Positions 52,812 through 61,822 of a stretch of DNA of 64,000 nt are shown here, piece by piece (the first letter of the stretch is position 1; the number at the start of each line of letters is the position of its first letter). Source of the stretch: Streptomyces sp. NBC_00376 (lineage in GTDB: Bacteria; Actinomycetota; Actinomycetes; Streptomycetales; Streptomycetaceae); contig NZ_CP107960.1 in the NCBI RefSeq assembly GCF_036077095.1, positions 8,246,001 through 8,310,000 on the forward strand. Reading direction: 5' to 3'. The notes under the pieces are model-generated. The model saw only the letters and a program-made list of their open reading frames with translations. It was not told the DNA's origin and did no database searches. The position numbers and the translations under genes are program-made.

Positions 52812-52877
52812 CGGCTGGCGTTCCTCATTCTCTGGTTTCTCGGTCGAACGGCCCCGGGCGGGGCCTTCGGATGTGCC

Positions 52878-53501
52878 TCAGTCGTTCAGACCGGCGGCCA
52901 GCGAGGCGAAAGCCTCGCGATAGATGCTCTGGAACGTGCGAGTACGGCCGGAGGCCACCCAGAGCTCCACGGCGGCGCGCACGGCGGCGATCGTCGCGAG
53001 CGCGAGCAGCCGGGGGCGGAGATCGGTATCGGGGTCCCGGCCGAGGCGCTCGGCCACGGCGGCGACCAGCGCGCGTTCGTCCGCGCCCTGGGCGGCCAGG
53101 AATCCGGACAGCAGTGCAGGACTCTTCCTGAGCACGGCCATCTGGAGCTCCCAGCGTTCGTGGTCCTCCTCGATGTGGGCGAGCTCCTGGCCGACCGCCT
53201 CGCGCAGGGCGTTGAGTGCCGTGAGTTCCTCCGGTGCGTTGAGCACCGCGCGACGGGTCCGCTCGGCGTTGTCGTGGTTCGGGCGGGTGATCGCGTCCTC
53301 GAGGCACGGGAAGTAGTTGAAGAAGGTGCGCACGGAGACGCCGACCGCATCGGTGACCGCTTCCACGGTCACGTTCTCGATCCCGCGGTCCGCGGCCATG
53401 CGCAGCGCCGCGTCCGCGAGTGCGTCGCGTGTCGCGCGCTTCTTGCGCTCGCGCAGCCCGAGAGCCGTGTCGTCGGCGCTGTCGGCATTGTCGGCGCTCA
53501 T
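52878..53501 (-). CDS. TetR family repressor of the MFS exporter
   Basis: A 207-residue regulator: RERKKRATRDALADAALRMA leads into the helix-turn-helix VTVEAVTDAVGVSVRTFFNY, and the C-terminus has a helical ligand domain (QGADERALVAAVAERLG). The ATG at 53501 (MSADNADS) is chosen; ATG 53510 is in frame. Neither has a ribosome site. Two dyads overlap and precede the start, indicating autoregulation together with the exporter. Confidence 0.88.
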   Translation of the reverse strand: MSADNADSADDTALGLRERKKRATRDALADAALRMAADRGIENVTVEAVTDAVGVSVRTFFNYFPCLEDAITRPNHDNAERTRRAVLNAPEELTALNALREAVGQELAHIEEDHERWELQMAVLRKSPALLSGFLAAQGADERALVAAVAERLGRDPDTDLRPRLLALATIAAVRAAVELWVASGRTRTFQSIYREAFASLAAGLND

Positions 53502-53505
53502 GAAG

Positions 53506-53536
53506 TGCATGCTATGCAAGTTTGCGTGCTGCGCAA
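53506..53536. promoter_or_regulatory. Twin TetR operator
   Basis: TGCATGCTATGCAA (53506-53519) and TTGCGTGCTGCGCAA (53522-53536) share the minus-strand pattern TTGCnnAGCAnGCA, two tandem dyads directly at the TetR start. The AT-rich base content stands out from the surroundings. Confidence 0.6.
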
Positions 53537-53652
53537 AATTATTCTCGGGCGTTCGCACCCCCGGCCGTGTGCCCGCCAGGGGCGGGATCGGGGTGGTACG
53601 GCGAAAGTCCGGTGCCCACGGCCGACCGAATGATCCTCTACTGTGTCGCCTC

Positions 53653-54483
53653 ATGACACTCCTGGTCATCGGCGGCAGTGGTTTCCTGGGTACCGAGCTG
53701 GTCCGCCGGGCGGTGGCGGCGGGGTACACGACGGCCGCGACCTTCGCGACCGGCGCCGGCGGCACCGCGGAGGCCACCTGGCACGCCCTCGACCTGCGCG
53801 CCCCCGATCGCGTCGAAGCGGTCGTGGCCGAGGTGGGACCGCGCGTGATCATCAACGCGACGAGCAGCAGATCCGACTGGACGGTCACGGCGGAGGGTCC
53901 TGTCCGGCTGGCAATGACCGCGGCGAAGTACGGCAGCCGCCTGATCCATGTATCGAGCGACGCGGTCTTCTCCGGTACCCGCGTCCACTACGACGAATCC
54001 TGCCTCCCCGACCCTCTTACTCCTTACGGTGCGGCGAAAGCAGCGGCGGAGACGGGCGTCCGCCTCCTGCACGCCGATGCCGTCATTGCCCGTACCTCAC
54101 TGATCATCGGCGACGGCCGACGTTCCGAGCACGTACGCGCGGTGCACGGCCTCGCGGCCGGGACCCGCGACGGAGTCCTGTTCACCGACGACATCCGATG
54201 CCCGGTGCATGTCACCGACCTGGCCGCCGCCCTGCTGGAACTCGCCTACGACGACTCGAAGGGCGTTCACCATCTGGCGGGAACCGACGCCGTGAGCCGT
54301 CACGAGCTCGGCATCCTCATCGCCCGGCGCGACGGGCTCGACGCCTCCCGCCTGCCCGCGGGTCTGCGGGCCGAAAGCGCACTTCCCGGGGGACTCGACA
54401 TCCGCCTCGACAGCCGTACCACCCAGCGGAGGCTGCAAACGACACTGCGCGGTGCCCGCCGGTTCCTCGCCGTGGCGGCTTGA
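53653..54483 (+). CDS. RmlD-like NAD(P)-dependent sugar reductase
   Basis: A 276-residue extended SDR. The cofactor motif is LLVIGGSGFLGTELVRRA, followed by VIINATSSRSDW, the active-site area LIHVSSDAVFSGTR, and YGAAKAAAE as the YxxxK. It is closest to the dTDP-4-dehydrorhamnose reductase group, but no other rhamnose gene is near, so the substrate is uncertain. TACTGT at 53639-53644 could be the -10 box of a nearly leaderless transcript. Confidence 0.85.
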   Translation: MTLLVIGGSGFLGTELVRRAVAAGYTTAATFATGAGGTAEATWHALDLRAPDRVEAVVAEVGPRVIINATSSRSDWTVTAEGPVRLAMTAAKYGSRLIHVSSDAVFSGTRVHYDESCLPDPLTPYGAAKAAAETGVRLLHADAVIARTSLIIGDGRRSEHVRAVHGLAAGTRDGVLFTDDIRCPVHVTDLAAALLELAYDDSKGVHHLAGTDAVSRHELGILIARRDGLDASRLPAGLRAESALPGGLDIRLDSRTTQRRLQTTLRGARRFLAVAA

Positions 54484-54495
54484 GGCAGACGGACG

Positions 54496-54519
54496 GGGGA
54501 CGTCCCCGGGGGCGTCCCC
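54496..54519. terminator. Hairpin between convergent genes
   Basis: GGGGACG (54496-54502) and CGTCCCC (54513-54519) form a 7-bp stem with a 10-nt loop, 12 nt after the RmlD-like stop codon. Confidence 0.5.
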
Positions 54520-54564
54520 GCCGCCCGGGAGTGTCCCCTGCGCTCATCCCGCCCCGGAATCCGC

Positions 54565-55476
54565 TCAGGGGGTCTCGTGCGCCGAGGCCGGGTACACCAC
54601 CCCGTCCGCGGAGAGCAGTTCGTCGAGCCGCTCGGTGAGGTCCTGGGCGAGCAGCGGTCCGCCGTCCGCCGAGCGGATGCCCGGGGTCTCACCCGTCAGC
54701 ACCCGCCCCACGCGGCCGCGTCCCGCGCTCAGCACCTCGCCCGTGACCGGTACGTCATCCGCGAGGAGCGCGGCCACGACCGGCGCGACCGCCTCGGGCG
54801 GCGCCTGCTCCCGCATCCGCTCCAGCACCTCCGCCGGCACGCCCTCGGTCGCCGCCGACATCCGTGACCAGGCCACCGGAGCCACCGCATTGACACGGAT
54901 ACCGTGGGGGGCGCCCTCGGCGGCCAGCGTCCGCGTCAGCCCCACGATCCCCGCCTTGAGCAGGGAGTACGCGGCGTTCCCGGCCATTCCGTACAGACCG
55001 GCCGCCGAGGTGACCAGGACGACCCGGCCCCGTCCGCTCTCCGTGAATCGGGGCCAGGCGGCCCGTACCAGCCGCCAGGCGCCGAGGGAGTGAATGGCCG
55101 TCATCCGCTCCAGCAGCGCCTCGTCGATGTCGGTGAAGTCCAGCCCGGGCCGGTAGATCCCGGCGTTCGCCACGATCCCGTCGACGGAGCCGAACTCGGC
55201 GCACGCCAGATCGATCAGGGACTGCGTCCCCTCGATACCGCTCGCGTCCGCGGTGCTCGCGACCGCCGTCTGGCCCGCCGCCCGGATCTCCTCGACGACC
55301 TGCGCCGCCGGGCCCGAGTCCTCGCTCCCGGTGCCGTCCGTCGCCGTTCCCAGGTCGTTGACGACGACATGGGCGCCGCGCGCGGCGAGGTCCAGGGCAT
55401 AGGCCCGGCCGAGTCCGCGGCCCGCGCCCGTGACGACGACGGAGCGCCCGTCCAGCCTCAGCGTGTCCCGCCTCAC
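54565..55476 (-). CDS. Short-chain dehydrogenase/reductase
   Basis: A 303-residue SDR: VVVTGAGRGLGRAYALDLAA with VVNDLG after strand 2, NAG in GIVANAGIYRPG, and the catalytic VTSAAGLYGMAGNAAYSLLK with YSLLK as YxxxK. It is similar to the SDR part of multifunctional beta-oxidation or 17-beta-hydroxysteroid enzymes. The GTG start overlaps the stop of the monooxygenase gene by 4 nt (GTGA) and has a GGAGG site. It is the last gene of the esterase-monooxygenase-SDR operon, likely oxidising an alcohol from the same substrate. Confidence 0.88.
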   Translation of the reverse strand: MRRDTLRLDGRSVVVTGAGRGLGRAYALDLAARGAHVVVNDLGTATDGTGSEDSGPAAQVVEEIRAAGQTAVASTADASGIEGTQSLIDLACAEFGSVDGIVANAGIYRPGLDFTDIDEALLERMTAIHSLGAWRLVRAAWPRFTESGRGRVVLVTSAAGLYGMAGNAAYSLLKAGIVGLTRTLAAEGAPHGIRVNAVAPVAWSRMSAATEGVPAEVLERMREQAPPEAVAPVVAALLADDVPVTGEVLSAGRGRVGRVLTGETPGIRSADGGPLLAQDLTERLDELLSADGVVYPASAHETP

Positions 55477-57098
55477 GCCGACACCTCCGTACCCAGCGCG
55501 AAGCCCTGGTAGCCGGACCGGGCCACTTCCTCGCACCGCTCCCGATAGTTGTTGAGCCCGCCCGCGTACGGCATGAACACCCGTGCCTTTCCTTCCACGT
55601 TGGCGCCCACGTACCAGGAGTCGGCACGCGGGTAGAGCGTCGTGTCGGCGACCTCGTTGACATGGGCGACCCAGGAGTCCTGTGCCTCCGGCCGCGCCTC
55701 GATCCGCTCCACACCGTCCTCGCGCAGCTGCCGCAGGCAGTCCACGATCCATTCGACGTGCTGCTCGACCGCCCGCACCATGTTGACCAGCACCGAGGGG
55801 CTGCCGGGCCCGGTGACCGTGAGCAGGTTGGGGAAGCCGGCCACCGAGAGACCCAGGTAGCTGCGCGGTCCCGAGGCCCACTGTTCCTTCAGGGCCCGGC
55901 CGCCCGTCCCGCGGATGTCGATGCGGGTGAGCGGACCGGTCATGGCGTCGTAGCCGGTGGCCAGCACCAGGACATCGGCCGGGTACGTGCCGGCTTCGGT
56001 GCGGATGCCGTCCTCGGTGATCTCCACGAGCGGTTCGGCCCGCAGGTCGACGAGATCGACGTTCTCGCGGTTGTACGTGGAGAAGTAGCCCGTGTCGACG
56101 CAGATGCGTTTGGTGCCGATGGGGTAGTCCACCGGGACGAGCTTGCGTGCCGTCTCCGGGTCGTCCACGGCGTCCCGGATCTTCTCGCGGACGAACTCGG
56201 CGAGGTGGTCATTGGCCTTCCCGTCCGTGAGTATGTCGTTGAAGACCGACATGATCTCGGTCCCGCCGATGGCCCACTTGCGCTCGAAGGCGGACCGGCG
56301 CTCCTCCTCGCCCACGTCGAGGGCCGAACGGCCGGTGGAGGCGATGTAGAAGCCGGAGAATCCCGTACGGGCATAAGTGCGCAGCTCCTCCAGCTCCGTC
56401 TTGGCCCGCCAGCTCTCGCGGCCCGAAAGCGGCCGGTTGCGGGCCGGCAGGCTGTAGTTGGGGGTTCGCTGAAAGACAGTCAAGTGAGCTGAATTCGAAG
56501 CGAGTTCGGGTACGGCCTGGATGCCGGAGGAGCCCGTTCCGATGACGGCGACGCGCTTGCCGGCGAGGTCCACGCCCTCGTGCGGCCAGCGGCCGGTGTG
56601 GTGCACCTCGCCGCCGAACGTGCCGAGACCGGGCAGGTCGGGGATGCGGGATGCGGACAGGCAGCCCACGGCGGTGACGAGGAACCGTGCCCTGGCGCGG
56701 CGGCCGGTATCGGTGGTCAGGAGCCATGTCCTGCCCTCCTCCTCCCAGACGGCCGAGACCACCCGCGTCTCGAAGGAGATCATCGGCCGCAGGTCGAAGC
56801 GGTCCGCGACGTGTCCGGCGTAGCGCAGGATCTCGGGCTGGGTGGCGAAGCGCTCGGACCAGTCCCACTCGGCGTGCAGCTCGGCGGAGAACGAGTAGCA
56901 GTAGTCCAGGCTCTCGACGTCGCAGCGGGCTCCGGGATAGCGGTTCCAGTACCACGTGCCGCCGACGTCGTCGCCCGTCTCGAAGGCGTGGCAGCTGAAC
57001 CCGTGCGCGCGCAGCTGGTGCAGGGCGTAGAGGCCGCCGAACCCGGCGCCGACGACGAGTGCGTCGTACTCCGGAACGGTGGTTGCTGAGTCGGTCAT
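55473..57098 (-). CDS. Baeyer-Villiger flavin monooxygenase
   Basis: A 541-residue class B flavoprotein. The FAD motif is VVGAGFGGLYALHQL, the NADPH motif is VAVIGTGSSGIQAVPEL, and between them lies the type I Baeyer-Villiger fingerprint FGGEVHHTGRWP (Phe161, Gly163, His167, Trp171, Pro172). These enzymes turn ketones into esters or lactones using NADPH and oxygen. The esterase encoded upstream could open the product and the SDR downstream could make the ketone or oxidise the released alcohol. An AAGGAG site precedes the ATG. Confidence 0.93.
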   Translation of the reverse strand: MTDSATTVPEYDALVVGAGFGGLYALHQLRAHGFSCHAFETGDDVGGTWYWNRYPGARCDVESLDYCYSFSAELHAEWDWSERFATQPEILRYAGHVADRFDLRPMISFETRVVSAVWEEEGRTWLLTTDTGRRARARFLVTAVGCLSASRIPDLPGLGTFGGEVHHTGRWPHEGVDLAGKRVAVIGTGSSGIQAVPELASNSAHLTVFQRTPNYSLPARNRPLSGRESWRAKTELEELRTYARTGFSGFYIASTGRSALDVGEEERRSAFERKWAIGGTEIMSVFNDILTDGKANDHLAEFVREKIRDAVDDPETARKLVPVDYPIGTKRICVDTGYFSTYNRENVDLVDLRAEPLVEITEDGIRTEAGTYPADVLVLATGYDAMTGPLTRIDIRGTGGRALKEQWASGPRSYLGLSVAGFPNLLTVTGPGSPSVLVNMVRAVEQHVEWIVDCLRQLREDGVERIEARPEAQDSWVAHVNEVADTTLYPRADSWYVGANVEGKARVFMPYAGGLNNYRERCEEVARSGYQGFALGTEVSA

Positions 57099-57147
57099 GT
57101 GCGGCTCCTTGAGTGGGGGGAGGGAGTGGGTTCCTTCAGGCGTTTCT

Positions 57148-58101
57148 TCAGACGGCGAGGCCGCGACGCAGCGCGTCCAGCGCGCCCTCGGTCATGCGGC
57201 GGGTCACGGCCGTGTCCGGCACGAAGCCGGCCGCGCCGTGGAAGGTGCCGGGAAACAGGTGCAGTTCGGTGGGGACACCGGCCTGTACGAGGCGCTGGGC
57301 GTAGTCGAGTCCCTCGTCGCGCAGTGGGTCGAGGTCGCTCACGGCGACGTACGCGGGCGGCAGCCCCGACAAGTCCTCGGCGCGGGCGGGCGCGGCATAG
57401 GCGGGCACCGGGGCGGCGGGGTCGCGGTCGGCCCCGAGGTAGGCCCGCCAGCTGTGCACGGCGTTGGTGCGGTTCCACACCGGCGTGTCGGTGAACTCCC
57501 GCATGGAGGGGGTGTCCAGGCGGTCGTCCAGCTCCGGTATGTCGAGCAGCTGGAAACACAACGCCGGTCCACCGCGGTCCCTGGCCAGCAGGGCGAGCGC
57601 GGCGGCGAGACCGCCCCCGGCGCTCATCCCGGCGACGGCGATCCGGGCCGGGTCCACCCCCAGGCCGTCGGCGTTCGCCGCCAGCCAATCCAGGGCCGCG
57701 TAACAGTCTTCGGTGGCGGCAGGATAGGGGTGCTCGGGGGCCAGCCGGTATCGCACGGAGACGACGACGGCGCCGAGTTCGGCCGCCCATCGCGCGGCGA
57801 GGGCCCGGTCCCCGTCACCCTCCTCCAGGATGAACCCGCCGCCGTGCACATAGAGCACGGCCGGCAGCCCGGTACCGGACCCCGCCGGACGGAAGACCGA
57901 CATGGGAACCTCGGGGGCGCCAGGGGCCCCCACTACGCGGTGCTCGCTCGACTCGACGCCCTCGGGGAGGACGAAGGGCGGCGCGGCGGCACCCATCGCC
58001 TCGACGGTGGCCCGCGCGGCGGCGGCGTCACCGACATCGAGGGCGGGCAGCAGGGCCAGCCACGGGGCGAGTTCGGGATCGACGGGCAGGGGAAGGGGCA
58101 C
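57148..58101 (-). CDS. Hormone-sensitive-lipase-type esterase
   Basis: A 317-residue alpha/beta hydrolase of the HSL group. It has the oxyanion HGGGF (LYVHGGGFILEEGDG), the nucleophile elbow VAGMSAGGGLAAAL with Ser, the acid in VSDLDPLRDEG and the histidine in FPGTFHGAAGF, so the triad is complete. The GTG at 58101 has GGAGG 5 nt upstream. It heads the operon with the Baeyer-Villiger monooxygenase (49 nt downstream) and the SDR, and probably cleaves the ester or lactone made by the monooxygenase. Confidence 0.9.
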   Translation of the reverse strand: MPLPLPVDPELAPWLALLPALDVGDAAAARATVEAMGAAAPPFVLPEGVESSEHRVVGAPGAPEVPMSVFRPAGSGTGLPAVLYVHGGGFILEEGDGDRALAARWAAELGAVVVSVRYRLAPEHPYPAATEDCYAALDWLAANADGLGVDPARIAVAGMSAGGGLAAALALLARDRGGPALCFQLLDIPELDDRLDTPSMREFTDTPVWNRTNAVHSWRAYLGADRDPAAPVPAYAAPARAEDLSGLPPAYVAVSDLDPLRDEGLDYAQRLVQAGVPTELHLFPGTFHGAAGFVPDTAVTRRMTEGALDALRRGLAV

Positions 58102-58392
58102 GGGGGCCTCCGGCGGACGGCACGGAGCGGCACCGGACGGAACAGGACCGCCCGGGAGAACCGCTGCTGACGTCGCCAGTCTGTGTCCGCGGCCCCGACC
58201 GGGTCATGAGCCGGGTGGCGCGCGATCCGCCCCCGTCCGCGCCGGTTGGCGGCTTGCGCCTAGCGGGCGGAGGGGACAGGGTGCGACTCGTCCGGCGGGC
58301 GGGGGAGAGGGGCCCCGCCCATTCGACAACGTCCCTCGCTCCACCTGTCGCGCGTCCCGCCCGCGCCACCGGCTCCGTGCGCGCATTCGCCG

Positions 58393-59493
58393 CTACGCCG
58401 GGTTGTCCCGCAGGCGCCGCAGGGCCAGGGCGAGCGCCAGCCGGAAGCGGCCCACCGTCTCGCCCAGCCCGTAACCGAGCGCCGCCTCCGCCCGCGCGAC
58501 CCGCACCGCCACCGAGTTGTGGTGCAGGTGCAACTCCCGCGCCGCCGCGCGCAGCGAACCCGCCTGCACCAGGACCTCGAGTGTGGTCAGCATCTCCGTG
58601 CCGCTGCCCGGCTCCGCCGCGAGCGCGTCCAGGACGTCCAGGTCGCCTATGCCGGCGATGGCCGGGCCGGACAGTTCCCTCGCCAGCACCTCGAAGGCGC
58701 CGAGCGAGGAGTGGTAGATCGCGGGCTCCTCCGCGACCGGGGCCAGCCCCACATCCGAGCGCGACGTCCCCGCGAACCGCAGCGCCCGCACCGCACCCTC
58801 CCAGGAGCGCGGCGCCTCGGTCGCGGTGACCTCGGGACCCACCCCGATCCGGAAGCCCGCCGGGGCGAGCAGCCGCTCGGGCAGCGGGCCCACCACGGCC
58901 ACCGCGTGCACCGAGCCGAGAGCGGCCGTCCGGCGGCGGCCCGCCGGGGCGGGAGGGAGCCGTTCGAGGACCGGCGCCATCCCCTGCGGGCCCCGCCCAC
59001 CGTCGACGGCCAGGACGGTGAGCGGGCCCGAGGGCGCGAAACCCAGCAGCCGCAGCGCGCGCGCCCGCTCGGGCAGCGGCGCGGTGGAGCTGATGACGGT
59101 CTCCAGCAGCGCAGGGTCGAGCGGTACGGCCTCGCTGCCGCGACGGCTCAGCACGGTGTCGCAGGCCAGCGCCAGCCGCTCCAGGAGCAGCTCGTCGAAG
59201 GGCTGCGGTCCACCCTCGCGTGCCAGCCAGGCGTACTGCCCGTCGCGCAGCTCCCGTACCGCCGCGCCCGGGGGAGACCCGCCTGGCCGGGTCCTGCCGT
59301 CCGGCCCGGCCGTCAGACCGTCGCAACCGGGCCCGGACAGCCCGACCGGACACTCGGCGACCCGGGCCGCCATCCCCAGTACCCCGTCGAGGCCGAGCCG
59401 CTGCTCGACGAGGGTGTCGAAGAAGCCAATGAGCCGCATGGCGCTCTCCGCCCCGGCATTGAGCCCGGCCAGCCGCAGCACGAGACCCCGCAT
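58393..59493 (-). CDS. PucR/CdaR-type transcriptional regulator
   Basis: A 366-residue regulator. The N-terminal and middle parts (LNAGAESAMRLIGFFDTLVE, FRIGVGPEVTATEAPRSWEG with RALRFAG) resemble GGDEF-like regions of PucR proteins. The C-terminus is the PucR helix-turn-helix: TLEVLVQAGSLRAAARELHL followed by HHNSVAVRVARAEAALG. It lies upstream of, and on the same strand as, the esterase-monooxygenase-SDR operon, 291 nt away, and is the likely regulator of it. The frame is open to 59748, but the ATG at 59493 has GGAG and fits the family. Confidence 0.85.
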   Translation of the reverse strand: MRGLVLRLAGLNAGAESAMRLIGFFDTLVEQRLGLDGVLGMAARVAECPVGLSGPGCDGLTAGPDGRTRPGGSPPGAAVRELRDGQYAWLAREGGPQPFDELLLERLALACDTVLSRRGSEAVPLDPALLETVISSTAPLPERARALRLLGFAPSGPLTVLAVDGGRGPQGMAPVLERLPPAPAGRRRTAALGSVHAVAVVGPLPERLLAPAGFRIGVGPEVTATEAPRSWEGAVRALRFAGTSRSDVGLAPVAEEPAIYHSSLGAFEVLARELSGPAIAGIGDLDVLDALAAEPGSGTEMLTTLEVLVQAGSLRAAARELHLHHNSVAVRVARAEAALGYGLGETVGRFRLALALALRRLRDNPA

Positions 59494-59872
59494 GTACCCA
59501 CTCCGATCTCCCCCGTCGCAGAGTGCTGTGATCTTGGGACGAGTGTCGTCCACCGCGGCGGAGTGGGGAAGAGGTGCGGCCGCGGTGGGTGGCCACGAGG
59601 TGATGCCGACGGCGCCCGGCCGGGAGTGGGGCGGCGGAGTCCGCGAGCGACCTGGCTCGGCTCCCGATCCCGGGCTCGCGCGGGGGGCGTCGGCGTTTCG
59701 GCCAACGTCGCTCCGAGCCGCCTCCGTACCCGGCAACGGTCGGTGCATCCCGCACGCTCCGTTTCTCGCTCTGCCGTACGGAATCCACCTCGGCTCAAAT
59801 ACATGTGTTCGAAGAATCCGGCCCGGTCGTTGAGCTCCATGACATGCCCAAGCGACCTACCAGGGAGCTCAC
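59494..59872. other. 379-nt divergent intergenic region
   Basis: It separates the PucR-type regulator from the ABC exporter. No gene, repeat or convincing operator was found beyond the AGGGAG ribosome site of the exporter gene. Confidence 0.4.
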
Positions 59873-61783
59873 TTGACCTCGACCGAGACAGGAAAGCAGC
59901 AGTTCACGACAGCATCGCCGCCGCCACCGCAACTGCCACCACCGCCTCCGGCGGAGTTCAGCTACAGCGGGCAGTACGCGGTCAACCCGCTCGCCGAGGT
60001 CTCCTTCCGGAAGATGTGCGGGCAGATCCCGACGGTCCTGCACCGGATCGCCCGGCTGTCGTGGCGTACCGACCGCAATGCGGTGCGGCTGCTGATCGGG
60101 TGCCAATTGCTGACGGGCCTGTCCGCGGCCGTCCTTCTGACGGCGACGGCACGGGCGATGAAACCCGTCCTCGGGACCGGCGCCGTGGCCGAACGGCTGC
60201 GCGACGCCCTGCCGGCGCTCCTTCTCGTGGCCGTCGCGGCCGCCCTCGCCCGGGCGGCGGGCGCGACGGCCACGTACGCCGAGAGGCGCATCACCCCGAG
60301 GCTGACCACCGAGACGGACACCGCCCTGGTCGAGGCGGTCTGCCGGGTCGAGGCCGCGGCCTACTCGGAGCACGGCTTCGCCGACCGCCAGGAGGCCGCG
60401 GAGATGGGCGTGCTGCGCACCCAGGTGATGGTCACCGATGCCCAGAGGCTCATGTCCGCCCTGATCCGCATGGTCACCGCCGGCGGCGTCCTGTCCGTAC
60501 TGAACCCGGCGATGCTGCCGCTGCTGCTCCTCGCCGTCCTGCCCGCCGGGATCGGAGCCGTCCTGACCGCGCGCGTGGACTACGAGATCCACTACGCCAA
60601 CGTCGCCGACCGCAATGTGCGGGGCATGATGCGCTGGTGGTCCACCACGCCCAAGTACGGTGACGAGGTACGCGCCAACGGAATGACCGACTACCTGCTG
60701 TTCTGGTACCGGTCACTGTCCGAACGGTGCGACCGGCGGACCCTGGCCGCCGCCCCGCGCACCCTGCGCATCGCCCTGCTCTCCTCACTGGCCGGCGGTG
60801 CGTTCCTCGTCCTCACCTGGGCCGTACTGGCCTGGCTCGCCGTGACCGGCCGGATCGGGCTCGCGATCGCCGCGACCGCGGTCCTGGCCGTGCAGACCAC
60901 GCTGGCTTCCCTGTCGCAGGTCGTCATCAACGGGGCCGCGGTCTTCCACACCAGCCTCTACCTCGGCGACATGCAGGCATTCCTCGACGCCGCCGCCGCG
61001 CGGGCGCCCAGGCGAGGGGATCGCGCCGTCACCGGTCCGGTCGACGAGATCCGGCTCGACGAAGTCGTCTATCAGTACCCGGGGAAGGAGAAACCGGCCG
61101 TCGCTGGCGTCTCCCTGACACTGAGGCGCGGCCAGATCCTCGCGATCGTCGGCACGAACGGCTCGGGGAAGTCGACCCTGACCCGGCTGCTCACCGGAAT
61201 CAACCTGCCCGACAAGGGCAGAGTGACCTGGAACGGAGCGGATCTCGCCGAGGTCGACCCGGCCTCCGTCTGGCGCCGCACGGGGCTGGTCCCGCAGATC
61301 TTCGCCCAGTGGCCGCTGCGGGTGCGGGAGAACATCACCCTCGGCCAGCCCCGCACCGCCGACGACGGACCCGTGTGGGAGGCGGTCGACGCGGTCGGAA
61401 TGCGTGAGGCGGTCGAGGAACTGCCGGAGCGTCTGGACACCCTCCTCGCCCGCGAGCTCTTCGGCGGCGCGGAGCTGTCCGGCGGACAGTGGCAGCGGCT
61501 GGCCTGTTCCCGCGCGCTGTACCGTCGGCCGTCGCTGCTGATCCTGGACGAGCCCACCTCGCAGATGGACCCACGCGGTGAGCACGGCATCTTCGAGCGG
61601 ATCAAGGCCATCGCCGGCGACCGCATCACGGTCGTGGTCACCCACCGGCTGGAGAACACCAGGATCGCCGACCACATCGTCGTGATGGAGCACGGCCGCA
61701 TCACCGAACAGGGCCGGTACGAGGACCTGGTCCACGCGGCAGGCACCTTCGCCGAACTCCTGGAGCTGTCGCAGGACCGCTGA
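59873..61783 (+). CDS. ABC exporter (fused membrane and ATPase domains)
   Basis: A 636-residue half-transporter starting at a TTG with an AGGGAG site 5 nt upstream. A proline-rich N-terminus (ASPPPPQLPPPPPAEF) precedes about five or six membrane helices. The ATPase domain then has Walker A GTNGSGKST (~427), LSGGQWQRLACSRAL (~535), Walker B LLILDEPTSQMD and the H-loop VVVTHR. It resembles exporters linked to peptide or RiPP export in Streptomyces, but no precursor or modification gene is seen next to it, so the cargo is open. It would work as a homodimer. Confidence 0.88.
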   Translation: MTSTETGKQQFTTASPPPPQLPPPPPAEFSYSGQYAVNPLAEVSFRKMCGQIPTVLHRIARLSWRTDRNAVRLLIGCQLLTGLSAAVLLTATARAMKPVLGTGAVAERLRDALPALLLVAVAAALARAAGATATYAERRITPRLTTETDTALVEAVCRVEAAAYSEHGFADRQEAAEMGVLRTQVMVTDAQRLMSALIRMVTAGGVLSVLNPAMLPLLLLAVLPAGIGAVLTARVDYEIHYANVADRNVRGMMRWWSTTPKYGDEVRANGMTDYLLFWYRSLSERCDRRTLAAAPRTLRIALLSSLAGGAFLVLTWAVLAWLAVTGRIGLAIAATAVLAVQTTLASLSQVVINGAAVFHTSLYLGDMQAFLDAAAARAPRRGDRAVTGPVDEIRLDEVVYQYPGKEKPAVAGVSLTLRRGQILAIVGTNGSGKSTLTRLLTGINLPDKGRVTWNGADLAEVDPASVWRRTGLVPQIFAQWPLRVRENITLGQPRTADDGPVWEAVDAVGMREAVEELPERLDTLLARELFGGAELSGGQWQRLACSRALYRRPSLLILDEPTSQMDPRGEHGIFERIKAIAGDRITVVVTHRLENTRIADHIVVMEHGRITEQGRYEDLVHAAGTFAELLELSQDR

Positions 61784-61822
61784 CCGGTCGTCCGACCGTC
61801 CGGCCGTGAACCGTACGCGGGA

